From: Bradyrhizobium sp. KBS0727
Lineage (GTDB): Bacteria; Pseudomonadota; Alphaproteobacteria; Rhizobiales; Xanthobacteraceae
Length of the DNA stretch: 64,000 nt
NCBI RefSeq assembly: GCF_005937885.2
Contig: NZ_CP042176.1
Coordinates: 3,467,501 to 3,531,500 of the forward strand
Direction of reading: 5' to 3'
Shown here: positions 48,267 to 55,469 of the stretch, piece after piece
Layout: each line of letters opens with the position of its first letter
Numbering within the stretch: the first letter of the stretch is position 1
Made by a program: the position numbers and the translations under genes
Notes under the pieces: model-generated
Database searches by the model: none
What the model was told of the DNA's origin: nothing
The model's input: only the letters and a program-made list of their open reading frames with translations

Positions 48267-48505
48267 CTAGCCATCCCAAACGCCCTAGGGACCCCAACCA
48301 GCTCGCCAAGTCGATTATCGACATAGCGACCGGCCAGAAGCCTGACCGCGACCCCACGCCAGAAGAGCAGGGCAAGGACCCGGCTGCGGTGGCGTTGGGC
48401 CGCAAGGGTGGTTTAAAGGGTGGCGCTGCGCGTTCGGCCTCACTTACGCCGGAACAGCGCGCAGATATCGCCAAGAAGGCGGCCGCGGCCCGCTGGAAGA
48501 AATAG
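48263..48505 (+). CDS. Transposon passenger ORF 3 (small basic protein)
   Basis: 80 residues, overlapping ORF 2 by 4 bp. It is rich in Lys/Arg: RPRDPNQLAKSIIDIATGQ, PEEQGKDPAAVALGRKGGLKGG, then LTPEQRADIAKKAAAARWKK. The GRKGGLKGG core and the KKAAAARW end suggest nucleic-acid binding. I have seen this type near rhizobial mobile elements. The function is unproven. Confidence 0.65.
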   Translation: MTSHPKRPRDPNQLAKSIIDIATGQKPDRDPTPEEQGKDPAAVALGRKGGLKGGAARSASLTPEQRADIAKKAAAARWKK

Positions 48506-48589
48506 CCCACCGTCACCTTTTGTTCACTATAGACTTGAACATATCAATCCTTCGGTCTATATGGTCTCTGCAACGCAGCCGAGGCCCAT

Positions 48590-49081
48590 ATGAACAACTC
48601 CACTCAAGTCCTTCTTACGACTGATCAAATTGATCAGTGGGAGCGCGAATCCGCCGACGCGGCCCGCATCATTGCGGAACAGCAAGCGCGATTGGAGGAT
48701 TTGCGGACCAAGCTCAAGGCCGCTGAAATCTTCCGGCCCAAGCCAATTCCGGAGCGGGATCGGCAGCTATTCGTTGAGCCGCCATTGCTCGCGAACGACG
48801 ACACCTTCTTCCAGCATACAATTACTTCGGAGCCGCCGCCGAGCAGTCGGGATGGCGACAACATGGTCGCCGCCATAGAGAAGATCGCCAACGAAGCTCC
48901 TAGGCCGATCTCAAAGAAGCAACTCAAGAAGACGCTGGCTGAACAGGGCTTCGCGCCAGAACGGCTCGCGAACTACTTCTACACCGCAATTCACCGCCTC
49001 AAGGCTAAGGAGCGGATTACGGTAATGCCCGACGGGAGCGTCTGGAAAGACCCCCTGACGTTGGAGGCGCACAGCAATTAA
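48590..49081 (+). CDS. Transposon passenger ORF 4 (coiled-coil plus helical C-terminal domain)
   Basis: 163 residues. The N-terminal half has a heptad-like helix (DAARIIAEQQARLEDLRTKLKAA). The C-terminal half has a winged-helix-like pattern: MVAAIEKIANEAPRPISKKQ, LKKTLAEQGFAPERLANYFY, then AKERITVMPDGSVWKD as wing. It lies just before the structured non-coding segment. It could be a DNA-binding accessory or regulator. No family is recognised. Confidence 0.6.
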   Translation: MNNSTQVLLTTDQIDQWERESADAARIIAEQQARLEDLRTKLKAAEIFRPKPIPERDRQLFVEPPLLANDDTFFQHTITSEPPPSSRDGDNMVAAIEKIANEAPRPISKKQLKKTLAEQGFAPERLANYFYTAIHRLKAKERITVMPDGSVWKDPLTLEAHSN

Positions 49082-49208
49082 GGCTCCGGCGGTGAATCCT
49101 GGACGAGGGACCGCGCGGAGCCTTGGTAGAACTGCCCCGTGAAGTCGGGGAGGAGGTGGAACATGACAATATAGTTGCCATGGTTGCGGCCCCCGCGAAA
49201 GCGGGGGC
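49082..49208 (+). ncRNA. Strongly folded non-coding segment inside the transposon
   Basis: Three successive hairpins on the plus strand. The first has a 12-bp stem with one bulged G: GGCTCCG GCGGT (49082-49093) with ACCGC and CGGAGCC (49110-49122); its loop can fold again (TCCT with AGGG). The second is CCCCG/CGGGG (49135-49150). The third has stem GCCCCCGC/GCGGGGGC (49189-49208) with a GAAA tetraloop. Between the second and third is an SD (AGGAGGTGG) followed by ATG ACA ATA TAG, a four-codon frame including the stop. It could be a functional RNA, a transposase leader or a passenger-gene terminator. Confidence 0.4.
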
Positions 49209-49351
49209 TTGCACCGTTTGTATATAACTCCTTGAAAAGATTGTCAAATCCTTAAAAACGCGAGTCCCTTCAAAGACTTATGCGAACGATAGGCTATTGC
49301 CCATCTAATTGACCTTTATGCTTGACCGGTCATGTATGGGAGTGTATATAC

Positions 49352-50371
49352 ATGCCCATGAACAAGCTGGACCGAAAGACCCGCGCCCAAATCCTCCACC
49401 TTCTTTGTGAGGGGCAATCGCTCCGTGCCATTACCCGGCTGACCGGCTGCAGCAAGAACACGGTCGCCAAGCTGCTTGTTTCCGCCGGTCACGCCTGCGC
49501 GGCCTATCAAGACAAGACGCTGCGCAAGCTGCCCTGCAGGCGCGTCCAGATGGATGAAATCTGGAGCTTCGTTTACGCCAAGGCCGCCAACGTGAAGGGT
49601 GCCAAAGCCGCTCCGGAGACCGCTGGCGACGTTTGGACTTGGACCGCGATCTGCGCCGACACGAAGCTGATTGTTAGTTGGCTGCTCGGCGCTCGCGATC
49701 TAGACGCCGCCGTAGCCTTCACCCAAGATTTGGAAAGCCGTCTTGCGAACCGCGTGCAGCTAACCAGCGACGGCCACGCGCCGTATCTGCTCGCCGTCCC
49801 CGGCGCGTTTGGCGATCAAGTCGACTACGCGATGCTAATTAAGCAGTACGGTGCGGACCCGCAGGCAGAGAAGCGATACAGCCCGGCCAAGTGCATCGGT
49901 GCGAAGAAGAAGCCAATCGAGGGCAACCCGGACCCGAAGCATATCAGCACGTCATATGTCGAGCGCAGCAACCTGACCATGCGCATGCATATGCGCCGGT
50001 TCACGCGGTTGACCAATGCATTCTCAAAGAAGGTTGAGAACCACGCCGCCGCGATTGCGCTTCATACGATGTACTACAACTTCGTTCGCATTCATCAGAC
50101 GCTCAAGGTAACGCCCGCAATGGCCGCTGGCGTGTCCGATAAGCTCTGGGAAGTGTCCGATATCGTCGAAATGCTTGAGCAATGGGAGCTTGCGAACTTC
50201 AAGCCGGAATATCAGCTCGTCGTCCGGCAGTATGCCATCGACAAGGGCCATTCGGTTAGCGTCATGTGGCGCGGCGGGGAAGTGGATAGCGTCTTTGGGT
50301 TTGCAAGTGAGAATGATGCTTTGGCGTGGATCAGGGAGAAGTCGCAGGCATGGCTTCTAGAGAATAAGTAG
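49352..50371 (+). CDS. IS1-type DDE transposase
   Basis: 339 residues from the ATG at 49352; 49358 is an alternative. The N-terminal helix-turn-helix is ILHLLCEGQSLRAITRLTGC and SKNTVAKLLVSAG. Catalytic acidic residues lie in VQMDEIWSFVYAK, LTSDGHAPYLLAV and the glutamate segment YVERSNLTMRM; MRRFTRLTNAFSKKVENH is typical of IS1-type proteins. The C-terminal ~60 residues extend beyond the core. It is a single frame with no programmed frameshift, unlike classic IS1. It should act on the 18-bp ends. Confidence 0.88.
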   Translation: MPMNKLDRKTRAQILHLLCEGQSLRAITRLTGCSKNTVAKLLVSAGHACAAYQDKTLRKLPCRRVQMDEIWSFVYAKAANVKGAKAAPETAGDVWTWTAICADTKLIVSWLLGARDLDAAVAFTQDLESRLANRVQLTSDGHAPYLLAVPGAFGDQVDYAMLIKQYGADPQAEKRYSPAKCIGAKKKPIEGNPDPKHISTSYVERSNLTMRMHMRRFTRLTNAFSKKVENHAAAIALHTMYYNFVRIHQTLKVTPAMAAGVSDKLWEVSDIVEMLEQWELANFKPEYQLVVRQYAIDKGHSVSVMWRGGEVDSVFGFASENDALAWIREKSQAWLLENK

Positions 50372-50375
50372 CGGA

Positions 50376-51323
50376 CTATTTCGGAGCAATCTTCTTTTGC
50401 TTGGGCTTGGGTGGATTTACAATTCGCAGCAAGTGAAATTCGGAAGGCGTTCTGACCCCTTCGCTATCGATATCAAAAAGGATCAAAACATCTCCCCAAA
50501 TTTCGGTTTTTGTGAAAAGTGATTCTGGATTAATCTTCTTGTCGAGTTTCATTGGCACCCGATCATCAAAAAACTCCGGAATATGGCCCGCCCAACCATA
50601 CTTGCCACGGTCGCGATCCATCGCGTGGATGATAATTTTTTGGCCGTTTTCCATTTGAGACTCGGTGGCGCTCTTTGTCGCTACCACCTCGGCCGTGTTG
50701 AAGTCGGGAATCTGAGCAATGGCGCTTGCGCCTATCGTGGTGCCGGCGCCAGCGATAGTCGAACCTGGATGCCCAGCGGTCGGCGCAAAGAAACTTCGTA
50801 TCGCGGAAGTTAGTTGCCCTTGCTTCTTGTCTGCCAACCTTGCTCGTACCGCCGTCTCAATCTGCTCGGGCTGCATTTGGATCAAGTCACCGGCGACTAG
50901 GGTTAGACTTTTGAAGCTTTCATCAATTTGATCTGTCTTTTTGGTTGGGAACAGGCGCTCAATAGTTTTGCTTACCCCGTAGACGGCAATCATCATAACA
51001 ATGACCGTGAGCAGGTTATGGTAACGATCCGGGACAACAAGGCCGGTCAGGTCGGTTACAATTGCTGGCATGTCGGTCTGCAAACCAGCTTGGAAGGCGG
51101 CAACAATCGCAACGGCAAAAACTTCGCGAAGTGGGGACTCGTGCACAACGCGACGGACCGAAACTTCCGCTCGCTCGATAACCAACCCCGGGATAAGCGC
51201 TTCAAGAAGGAAGGCGGCTTCTGCGACCAACTTCCCGTTGGCCACCAAACTCTCCGCAATGACAGAAACAGGAATATATCCGTCAACGTCATACCGGACT
51301 TGGTGTGGTAATAATGCATCCAT
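50376..51323 (-). CDS. Transposon passenger ORF 5 (membrane protein, hypothetical)
   Basis: 315 residues from the ATG at 51323, convergent with the transposase (stops 4 bp apart). A hydrophobic stretch near residue 110 (HNLLTVIVMMIAVYGVSKTI) is the only clear membrane segment. It is preceded by ~100 residues (ESLVANGKLVAEAAFLLEAL). A soluble C-terminal half includes SFFAPTAGHPGSTIAGAGTT and GDVLILFDIDSEGVRT. No domain is recognised. Its place inside the inverted repeats makes it a passenger. The role is unknown; defence or maintenance are possibilities only. Confidence 0.65.
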   Translation of the reverse strand: MDALLPHQVRYDVDGYIPVSVIAESLVANGKLVAEAAFLLEALIPGLVIERAEVSVRRVVHESPLREVFAVAIVAAFQAGLQTDMPAIVTDLTGLVVPDRYHNLLTVIVMMIAVYGVSKTIERLFPTKKTDQIDESFKSLTLVAGDLIQMQPEQIETAVRARLADKKQGQLTSAIRSFFAPTAGHPGSTIAGAGTTIGASAIAQIPDFNTAEVVATKSATESQMENGQKIIIHAMDRDRGKYGWAGHIPEFFDDRVPMKLDKKINPESLFTKTEIWGDVLILFDIDSEGVRTPSEFHLLRIVNPPKPKQKKIAPK

Positions 51324-51428
51324 CGGAGCTTCCCCCCAAAGATGCATACAACGGGCGGAACTACCCTGACGCAACTAGCCATTAGTGATCTCCAAAATTA
51401 ACCAAGCGATTTATTTCAGGGTCACTTT

Positions 51429-51446
51429 TCAAACTGACCCACTACC
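51429..51446 (-). repeat. Right terminal inverted repeat of the transposon
   Basis: TCAAACTGACCCACTACC, the perfect complement of 47749-47766. Confidence 0.92.
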
Positions 51447-51454
51447 CACCCTTG
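51447..51454. repeat. Target-site duplication, right copy
   Basis: CACCCTTG, matching 47741-47748. The last bases are also part of a possible -35 element (TTGACT, 51452-51457) of the next gene. Confidence 0.85.
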
Positions 51455-51494
51455 ACTCCTGGAACAAAAAAGGAACAATGTTCCCCGTATGTTC
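51452..51494 (+). promoter_or_regulatory. SOS promoter with two LexA boxes
   Basis: GAAC-N7-GAAC at 51462-51476 and GTTC-N7-GTTC at 51480-51494 match the alphaproteobacterial LexA box in both orientations. A -35-like TTGACT lies at 51452-51457, and a weak -10 (ACAATG) would overlap the boxes 17 bp later. Spacing places LexA over the promoter of the small gene at 51514. Confidence 0.75.
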
Positions 51495-51513
51495 TCACAT
51501 CGGAGTCGGGTTC

Positions 51514-51612
51514 ATGTTGAGGTTGTTCGTGGAAGAAGCGGCGGCGCTGGCATCGATTTCATTGTTTATCGGGATGATTGCGGTCTGGGCGCAGGTGATT
51601 CCCCAGCTCTGA
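51514..51612 (+). CDS. Small SOS-regulated membrane peptide, SidA-like
   Basis: 32 residues: a short charged N-terminus (MLRLFVEEAA) and one membrane helix (ALASISLFIGMIAVWAQVI) ending PQL. The ribosome site GGAG is 8 bp upstream. Two LexA boxes sit 20-50 bp before the start. Size, topology and LexA control resemble SidA of Caulobacter, a 29-residue SOS cell-division inhibitor acting on FtsW/FtsN. The sequences are not compared here, so the function is by analogy. The transposon ends 67 bp upstream. Confidence 0.65.
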   Translation: MLRLFVEEAAALASISLFIGMIAVWAQVIPQL

Positions 51613-51824
51613 CGTAAGTGGCGGGAACCGGGTCTTTTGCGGTCTGGAAATGCCTGCTGGGGAAAAGCCGGATGGCGGGCGCGAAGGTCGCGTTCCGCGT
51701 GGACTCTGCAAGGCCAAGGCATCACCATTGCGGGATTGCGAGTCGGGATTTCGCGGAAGGCCGTTGCTTTCCTGGGAGCCTGACGAACGCTGCCATCCAC
51801 CTTGCCAGAGCCCGTTAAGCAGCC

Positions 51825-54800
51825 ATGCCCAGCGCCGGATTCGTCCATCTTCATGTTCATTCGGCCTATTCGCTGCTGAAGGGTTCGATCAAGATCGCCA
51901 AGCTCGGCGAACTGGCCAAAGCGGACCATCAGCCGGCGCTGGCGCTGACCGACACCGACAACATGTTCGGGGCGCTGGAATTCTCCGACAAGATGGCGGG
52001 CTACGGCATCCAGCCGATCGTCGGCCTCGAACTCGCGGTCGATTTCGGCGACCAGGACCCCAATGCGCGCAACGTGCTGTCGGCGGCGCCGTCGCGCATC
52101 GTGTTGCTGGCCTCGCGCGAGCGCGGCTATCGCAGCCTGATGCGGCTGAACTCGCGGGCGTTCCTGGAGACCCCAATCCATCAATCGCCGCATATCAAGC
52201 TCGAATGGCTCGAGGGTGATTCGGAAGACCTGATCGCCCTGACCGGCGGTCCCGAGGGGCCTATTTCGCTGGCGCTGCATGCCGATCAGGCCGGTCTCGC
52301 CGCGACGCGCTGCGACCGGCTCGCGAACCTGTTCGGCGATCGCCTCTATGTCGAATTGCAGCGCCACGGCATCGACAGGGAACGCCGCGTCGAAAGCGGC
52401 CTGATCGACCTCGCTTATGCCAAGGGCCTGCCGCTGGTCGCGACCAACGAGCCTTACTTCGCCAGCAATGACGATTACGAAGCCCACGACGCACTGCTCT
52501 GCATCGCCGGCGGGAAACTGATCGCCGAGACCGATCGCGACCAGCTGACGCCCGATCATCGCTTCAAGACCCGCGCCGAGATGGCGGTGCTGTTTGCCGA
52601 CATTCCGGAGGCGCTGGCCTCCACCGTCGAGATCGCCGAACGCTGCTCGTTCCGGCCGATGACGCGCAAGCCGATTTTGCCGCGCTTCACCGTCGGCGCC
52701 GGCTCGGGATCCGACGCGGTGAGCGAGGAGGCCGCCGAACTGAAGCGTCAGGCCGAGGAGGGGCTCGCACGGCGGCTTGCGGTCCATGGCCTGTCGCAAG
52801 GCACCACGGAAGAGGATTATCAGAAGCGTCTCGCCTTCGAGATCGACGTTATCAACCGCATGAACTATGCGGGCTACTTCCTGATCGTTTCCGACTTCAT
52901 CAAATGGGCCAAGGCCCAGGGCATTCCGGTCGGGCCGGGCCGCGGCTCCGGTGCCGGATCGCTGGTCGCCTATGCGCTGACCATTACCGACCTCGATCCG
53001 ATCCAGTTTGGCCTGCTGTTCGAGCGCTTTCTCAATCCGGAACGCGTTTCGATGCCGGACTTCGACATCGACTTCTGCCAGGACCGCCGCGGCGAGGTCA
53101 TCGACTACGTGCAGCAACGCTATGGCCGCGACCAGGTGGCCCAGATCATCACGTTCGGTACGCTGCAGGCGCGCGGTGTGCTGCGCGACGTCGGCCGCGT
53201 GCTGCAGATGCCCTACGGGCAGGTCGACAAGCTGACCAAACTCGTCCCGCAGAATCCCGCGGCACCCGTCACATTGGCGGCGGCGATTGCCAGCGAACCG
53301 AAGCTGCAGGCATTCCGCGACGAGGACGCGGTGGTGGCGCGCGCCTTCGACATCGCCCAGCGCCTTGAGGGCCTGACGCGGCATGCTTCGACGCACGCCG
53401 CCGGCATCGTGATCGGCGACCGCCCCCTGAGCGAACTGGTGCCGCTCTACCGCGATCCCAAATCCGACATGCCGGTAACCCAGTTCAACATGAAATGGGT
53501 CGAGCCGGCGGGGCTCGTCAAATTCGACTTCCTCGGCCTGAAGACGCTGACCGTGCTCGACGTCGCGGTCAAACTGCTCAAGCAGCGCGACATCCACATC
53601 GATCTCGCGACGTTGCCGATCACCGATGCCGCGAGTTACCAGATGCTGGCCAAGGGCGATGTGGTCGGCGTGTTCCAGGTGGAAAGCCAGGGCATGCGGC
53701 GGGCGCTGGTCGACATGCGCCCCGACCGCTTCGAGGACATCATCGCGCTGGTGGCGCTCTATCGCCCCGGCCCGATGGCGAACATTCCGACCTATTGCGC
53801 GCGCAAGCATGGCGACGAGGAGCCGGAATATCTGCACCCGATGCTCGAGCCGATCCTGAAGGAAACCTTCGGCGTCATCATCTACCAGGAACAGGTGATG
53901 CAGATCGCCCAGGTGATGGCCGGCTATTCGCTCGGCGACGCCGACCTGTTGCGGCGCGCGATGGGCAAGAAGATCCGCGCCGAGATGGAAAAGCAGCGCG
54001 CGATCTTCATCGCCGGCGCGGTGAAGAACGGCGTGCCGAAGGGACAGGCCGATACGATCTTCGAGCTGCTGGCGAAATTCGCCGACTACGGCTTCAACAA
54101 GAGCCATGCCGCGGCCTATGCGCTGGTGTCCTATCACACCGCCTATATGAAGGCGCATTACCCGGTGGAGTTTTTGGCGGCGTCGATGACGCTCGAACTC
54201 AACAACACCGACAAGCTCTCGGAATTTCGCGCCGAGGCGCAGCGGCTCGGCATCAAGGTCGAGGCGCCCAACATCAATCGCTCGGGCGCGACCTTCGAGG
54301 TCGGCGACAACACGATCTATTACGCGCTCGCCGCGCTGAAGGGCGTTGGCCCGGCGGCAGTCGAACTCATTGTCGAGACCCGGCGGGAAGGCGCGTTCAC
54401 CTCGTTGGCGGATTTCGCCGCGCGCGCCAACCCGCGCGCGATCAACAAGCGGGTGATCGAAAGCCTCGCCGCCGCCGGCGCCTTCGATACGCTGGATGCC
54501 AATCGGGCGCGGGTGTTTGCCGGCGCGGAAGCGATCCTGGCCGCCTGCCAGCGCAGCCACTCGGCCGCGACGCTCGGCCAGAACGACATGTTCGGCGGCG
54601 CGTCCGACGCGCCGACCATCATGTTGCCGCAGGTCGAGCCGTGGCTGCCGGCCGAGAAGCTGCGCCGCGAATACGACGCCGTCGGCTTCTTCCTGTCCGG
54701 CCACCCGCTCGACGACTACGTGACCGTCCTGAAGCGGCTGCGGGTGCAGTCCTGGGCGGAATTCTCGCGCGCCGTCAAAACCGGCGCCACCGCGGGCAAG

Positions 54801-55334
54801 GTCGCAGCGACGGTGGTCTCGCGCATGGAACGGCGCACCAAGACCGGCAACAAGATGGGCATCATGGGGTTGTCAGACCCGACCGGCCATTTCGAAGCCG
54901 TGCTGTTTTCCGAAGGCCTCGCGCAGTATCGCGACGTGCTGGAACCGGGAGCGGCGGTGCTGCTGCAGCTTGGCGCCGAACTGCAGGGCGAAGACGTGCG
55001 GGCGCGGGTGCTGCATGCCGAACCGCTCGATGATGCCGCGGCCAAGACGCAAAAGGGCCTGCGGATTTTCGTTCGCGACACCAAGCCGCTGGATTCGATC
55101 GCGCGGCGGCTGAACATGCCGGAAGCGGCGCCGCCCGGCGGCCTGTCGAAGACTCCATCGGCGAAGCCTGCGCCGGCGCCGTCAGGCGGAGCCGATGGCG
55201 ACGTCTCGCTCGTCATCATGCTCGACCTCGAAACCGAGGTGGAGATGAAGCTGCCCGGCCGCTTCAAGGTCTCGCCGCAGATCGCCGGCGCGATCAAGGC
55301 GGTGTCGGGCGTGGTGGACGTCCAGACGCTTTAA
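51825..55334 (+). CDS. dnaE: DNA polymerase III alpha subunit
   Basis: 1,169 residues. The N-terminal PHP domain begins FVHLHVHSAYSLLKGSIKI. The polymerase core has the catalytic aspartates in MPDFDIDFCQDRR (about residues 412-416) and VKFDFLGLKTL (near 567). GPGRGSGAGSLVAYAL and YGFNKSHAAAYALVSYHTAY are standard. The end has the OB domain (KTGNKMGIMGLSDPTGHFE) and a C-terminal tail GRFKVSPQIAGAIKAVSG. It is the replicative polymerase. The last 84 bp recur at 57955-58038. Confidence 0.96.
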   Translation: MPSAGFVHLHVHSAYSLLKGSIKIAKLGELAKADHQPALALTDTDNMFGALEFSDKMAGYGIQPIVGLELAVDFGDQDPNARNVLSAAPSRIVLLASRERGYRSLMRLNSRAFLETPIHQSPHIKLEWLEGDSEDLIALTGGPEGPISLALHADQAGLAATRCDRLANLFGDRLYVELQRHGIDRERRVESGLIDLAYAKGLPLVATNEPYFASNDDYEAHDALLCIAGGKLIAETDRDQLTPDHRFKTRAEMAVLFADIPEALASTVEIAERCSFRPMTRKPILPRFTVGAGSGSDAVSEEAAELKRQAEEGLARRLAVHGLSQGTTEEDYQKRLAFEIDVINRMNYAGYFLIVSDFIKWAKAQGIPVGPGRGSGAGSLVAYALTITDLDPIQFGLLFERFLNPERVSMPDFDIDFCQDRRGEVIDYVQQRYGRDQVAQIITFGTLQARGVLRDVGRVLQMPYGQVDKLTKLVPQNPAAPVTLAAAIASEPKLQAFRDEDAVVARAFDIAQRLEGLTRHASTHAAGIVIGDRPLSELVPLYRDPKSDMPVTQFNMKWVEPAGLVKFDFLGLKTLTVLDVAVKLLKQRDIHIDLATLPITDAASYQMLAKGDVVGVFQVESQGMRRALVDMRPDRFEDIIALVALYRPGPMANIPTYCARKHGDEEPEYLHPMLEPILKETFGVIIYQEQVMQIAQVMAGYSLGDADLLRRAMGKKIRAEMEKQRAIFIAGAVKNGVPKGQADTIFELLAKFADYGFNKSHAAAYALVSYHTAYMKAHYPVEFLAASMTLELNNTDKLSEFRAEAQRLGIKVEAPNINRSGATFEVGDNTIYYALAALKGVGPAAVELIVETRREGAFTSLADFAARANPRAINKRVIESLAAAGAFDTLDANRARVFAGAEAILAACQRSHSAATLGQNDMFGGASDAPTIMLPQVEPWLPAEKLRREYDAVGFFLSGHPLDDYVTVLKRLRVQSWAEFSRAVKTGATAGKVAATVVSRMERRTKTGNKMGIMGLSDPTGHFEAVLFSEGLAQYRDVLEPGAAVLLQLGAELQGEDVRARVLHAEPLDDAAAKTQKGLRIFVRDTKPLDSIARRLNMPEAAPPGGLSKTPSAKPAPAPSGGADGDVSLVIMLDLETEVEMKLPGRFKVSPQIAGAIKAVSGVVDVQTL
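55247..55330 (+). repeat. 3' end of dnaE, copy 1 of a direct repeat
   Basis: 84 bp encoding KLPGRFKVSPQIAGAIKAVSG and the following VVDVQTL. It is repeated at 57955-58038 with six mismatches (93% identity), flanking the pseudo-caspase gene. Confidence 0.9.
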
Positions 55335-55469
55335 TGGAACTTTTCGACTGTCGGCCCAATTACGGTCCAGGGGCGCGTTGTCCTTCTGGTACCCTATTTC
55401 ATTCAAGAACGGTTCAGGTGGGCGCGCGCTCCATGTGCGGGTGTTGAATCGCGGCGGGGACATAGGATC

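Larger units (their letters stand above)
47749..51446. mobile_element. Transposon with an IS1-type transposase and passenger genes (3,698 bp)
   Basis: Perfect 18-bp terminal inverted repeats (GGTAGTGGGTCAGTTTGA at the left, its reverse complement at the right) are flanked by an 8-bp direct repeat, CACCCTTG. The 8-bp duplication fits the IS1 family. Inside are a DDE transposase and five other genes: a 65-codon ORF, a zinc-ribbon protein, a basic protein, a coiled-coil/winged-helix-like protein, and an oppositely oriented membrane protein. Base composition is visibly less GC-rich than the surroundings. The intact ends and perfect duplication point to a recent insertion. It lies between the porin terminator and an SOS promoter. 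Whether it is catalogued needs a database check. Confidence 0.9.

Noticed and set aside
49189..49208. The GAAA-capped hairpin as a classic terminator
   Set aside because: No T-run follows within 10 bp, so it was kept as part of a folded segment rather than called a terminator.
47749..51446. Element as an IS1595-family transposon
   Set aside because: The 8-bp duplication would also fit, but the transposase motifs (MDEIWSF, YVERSNLTMRM, RRFTRLTNAFSKK) fit the IS1-type better. Final assignment needs a search.
51495..54704. Very long open frame (>1,000 codons) on the minus strand opposite dnaE
   Set aside because: It mirrors the GC-rich codon bias of dnaE, has low-complexity His/Arg/Gln/Asp composition, no domain and no ribosome site.
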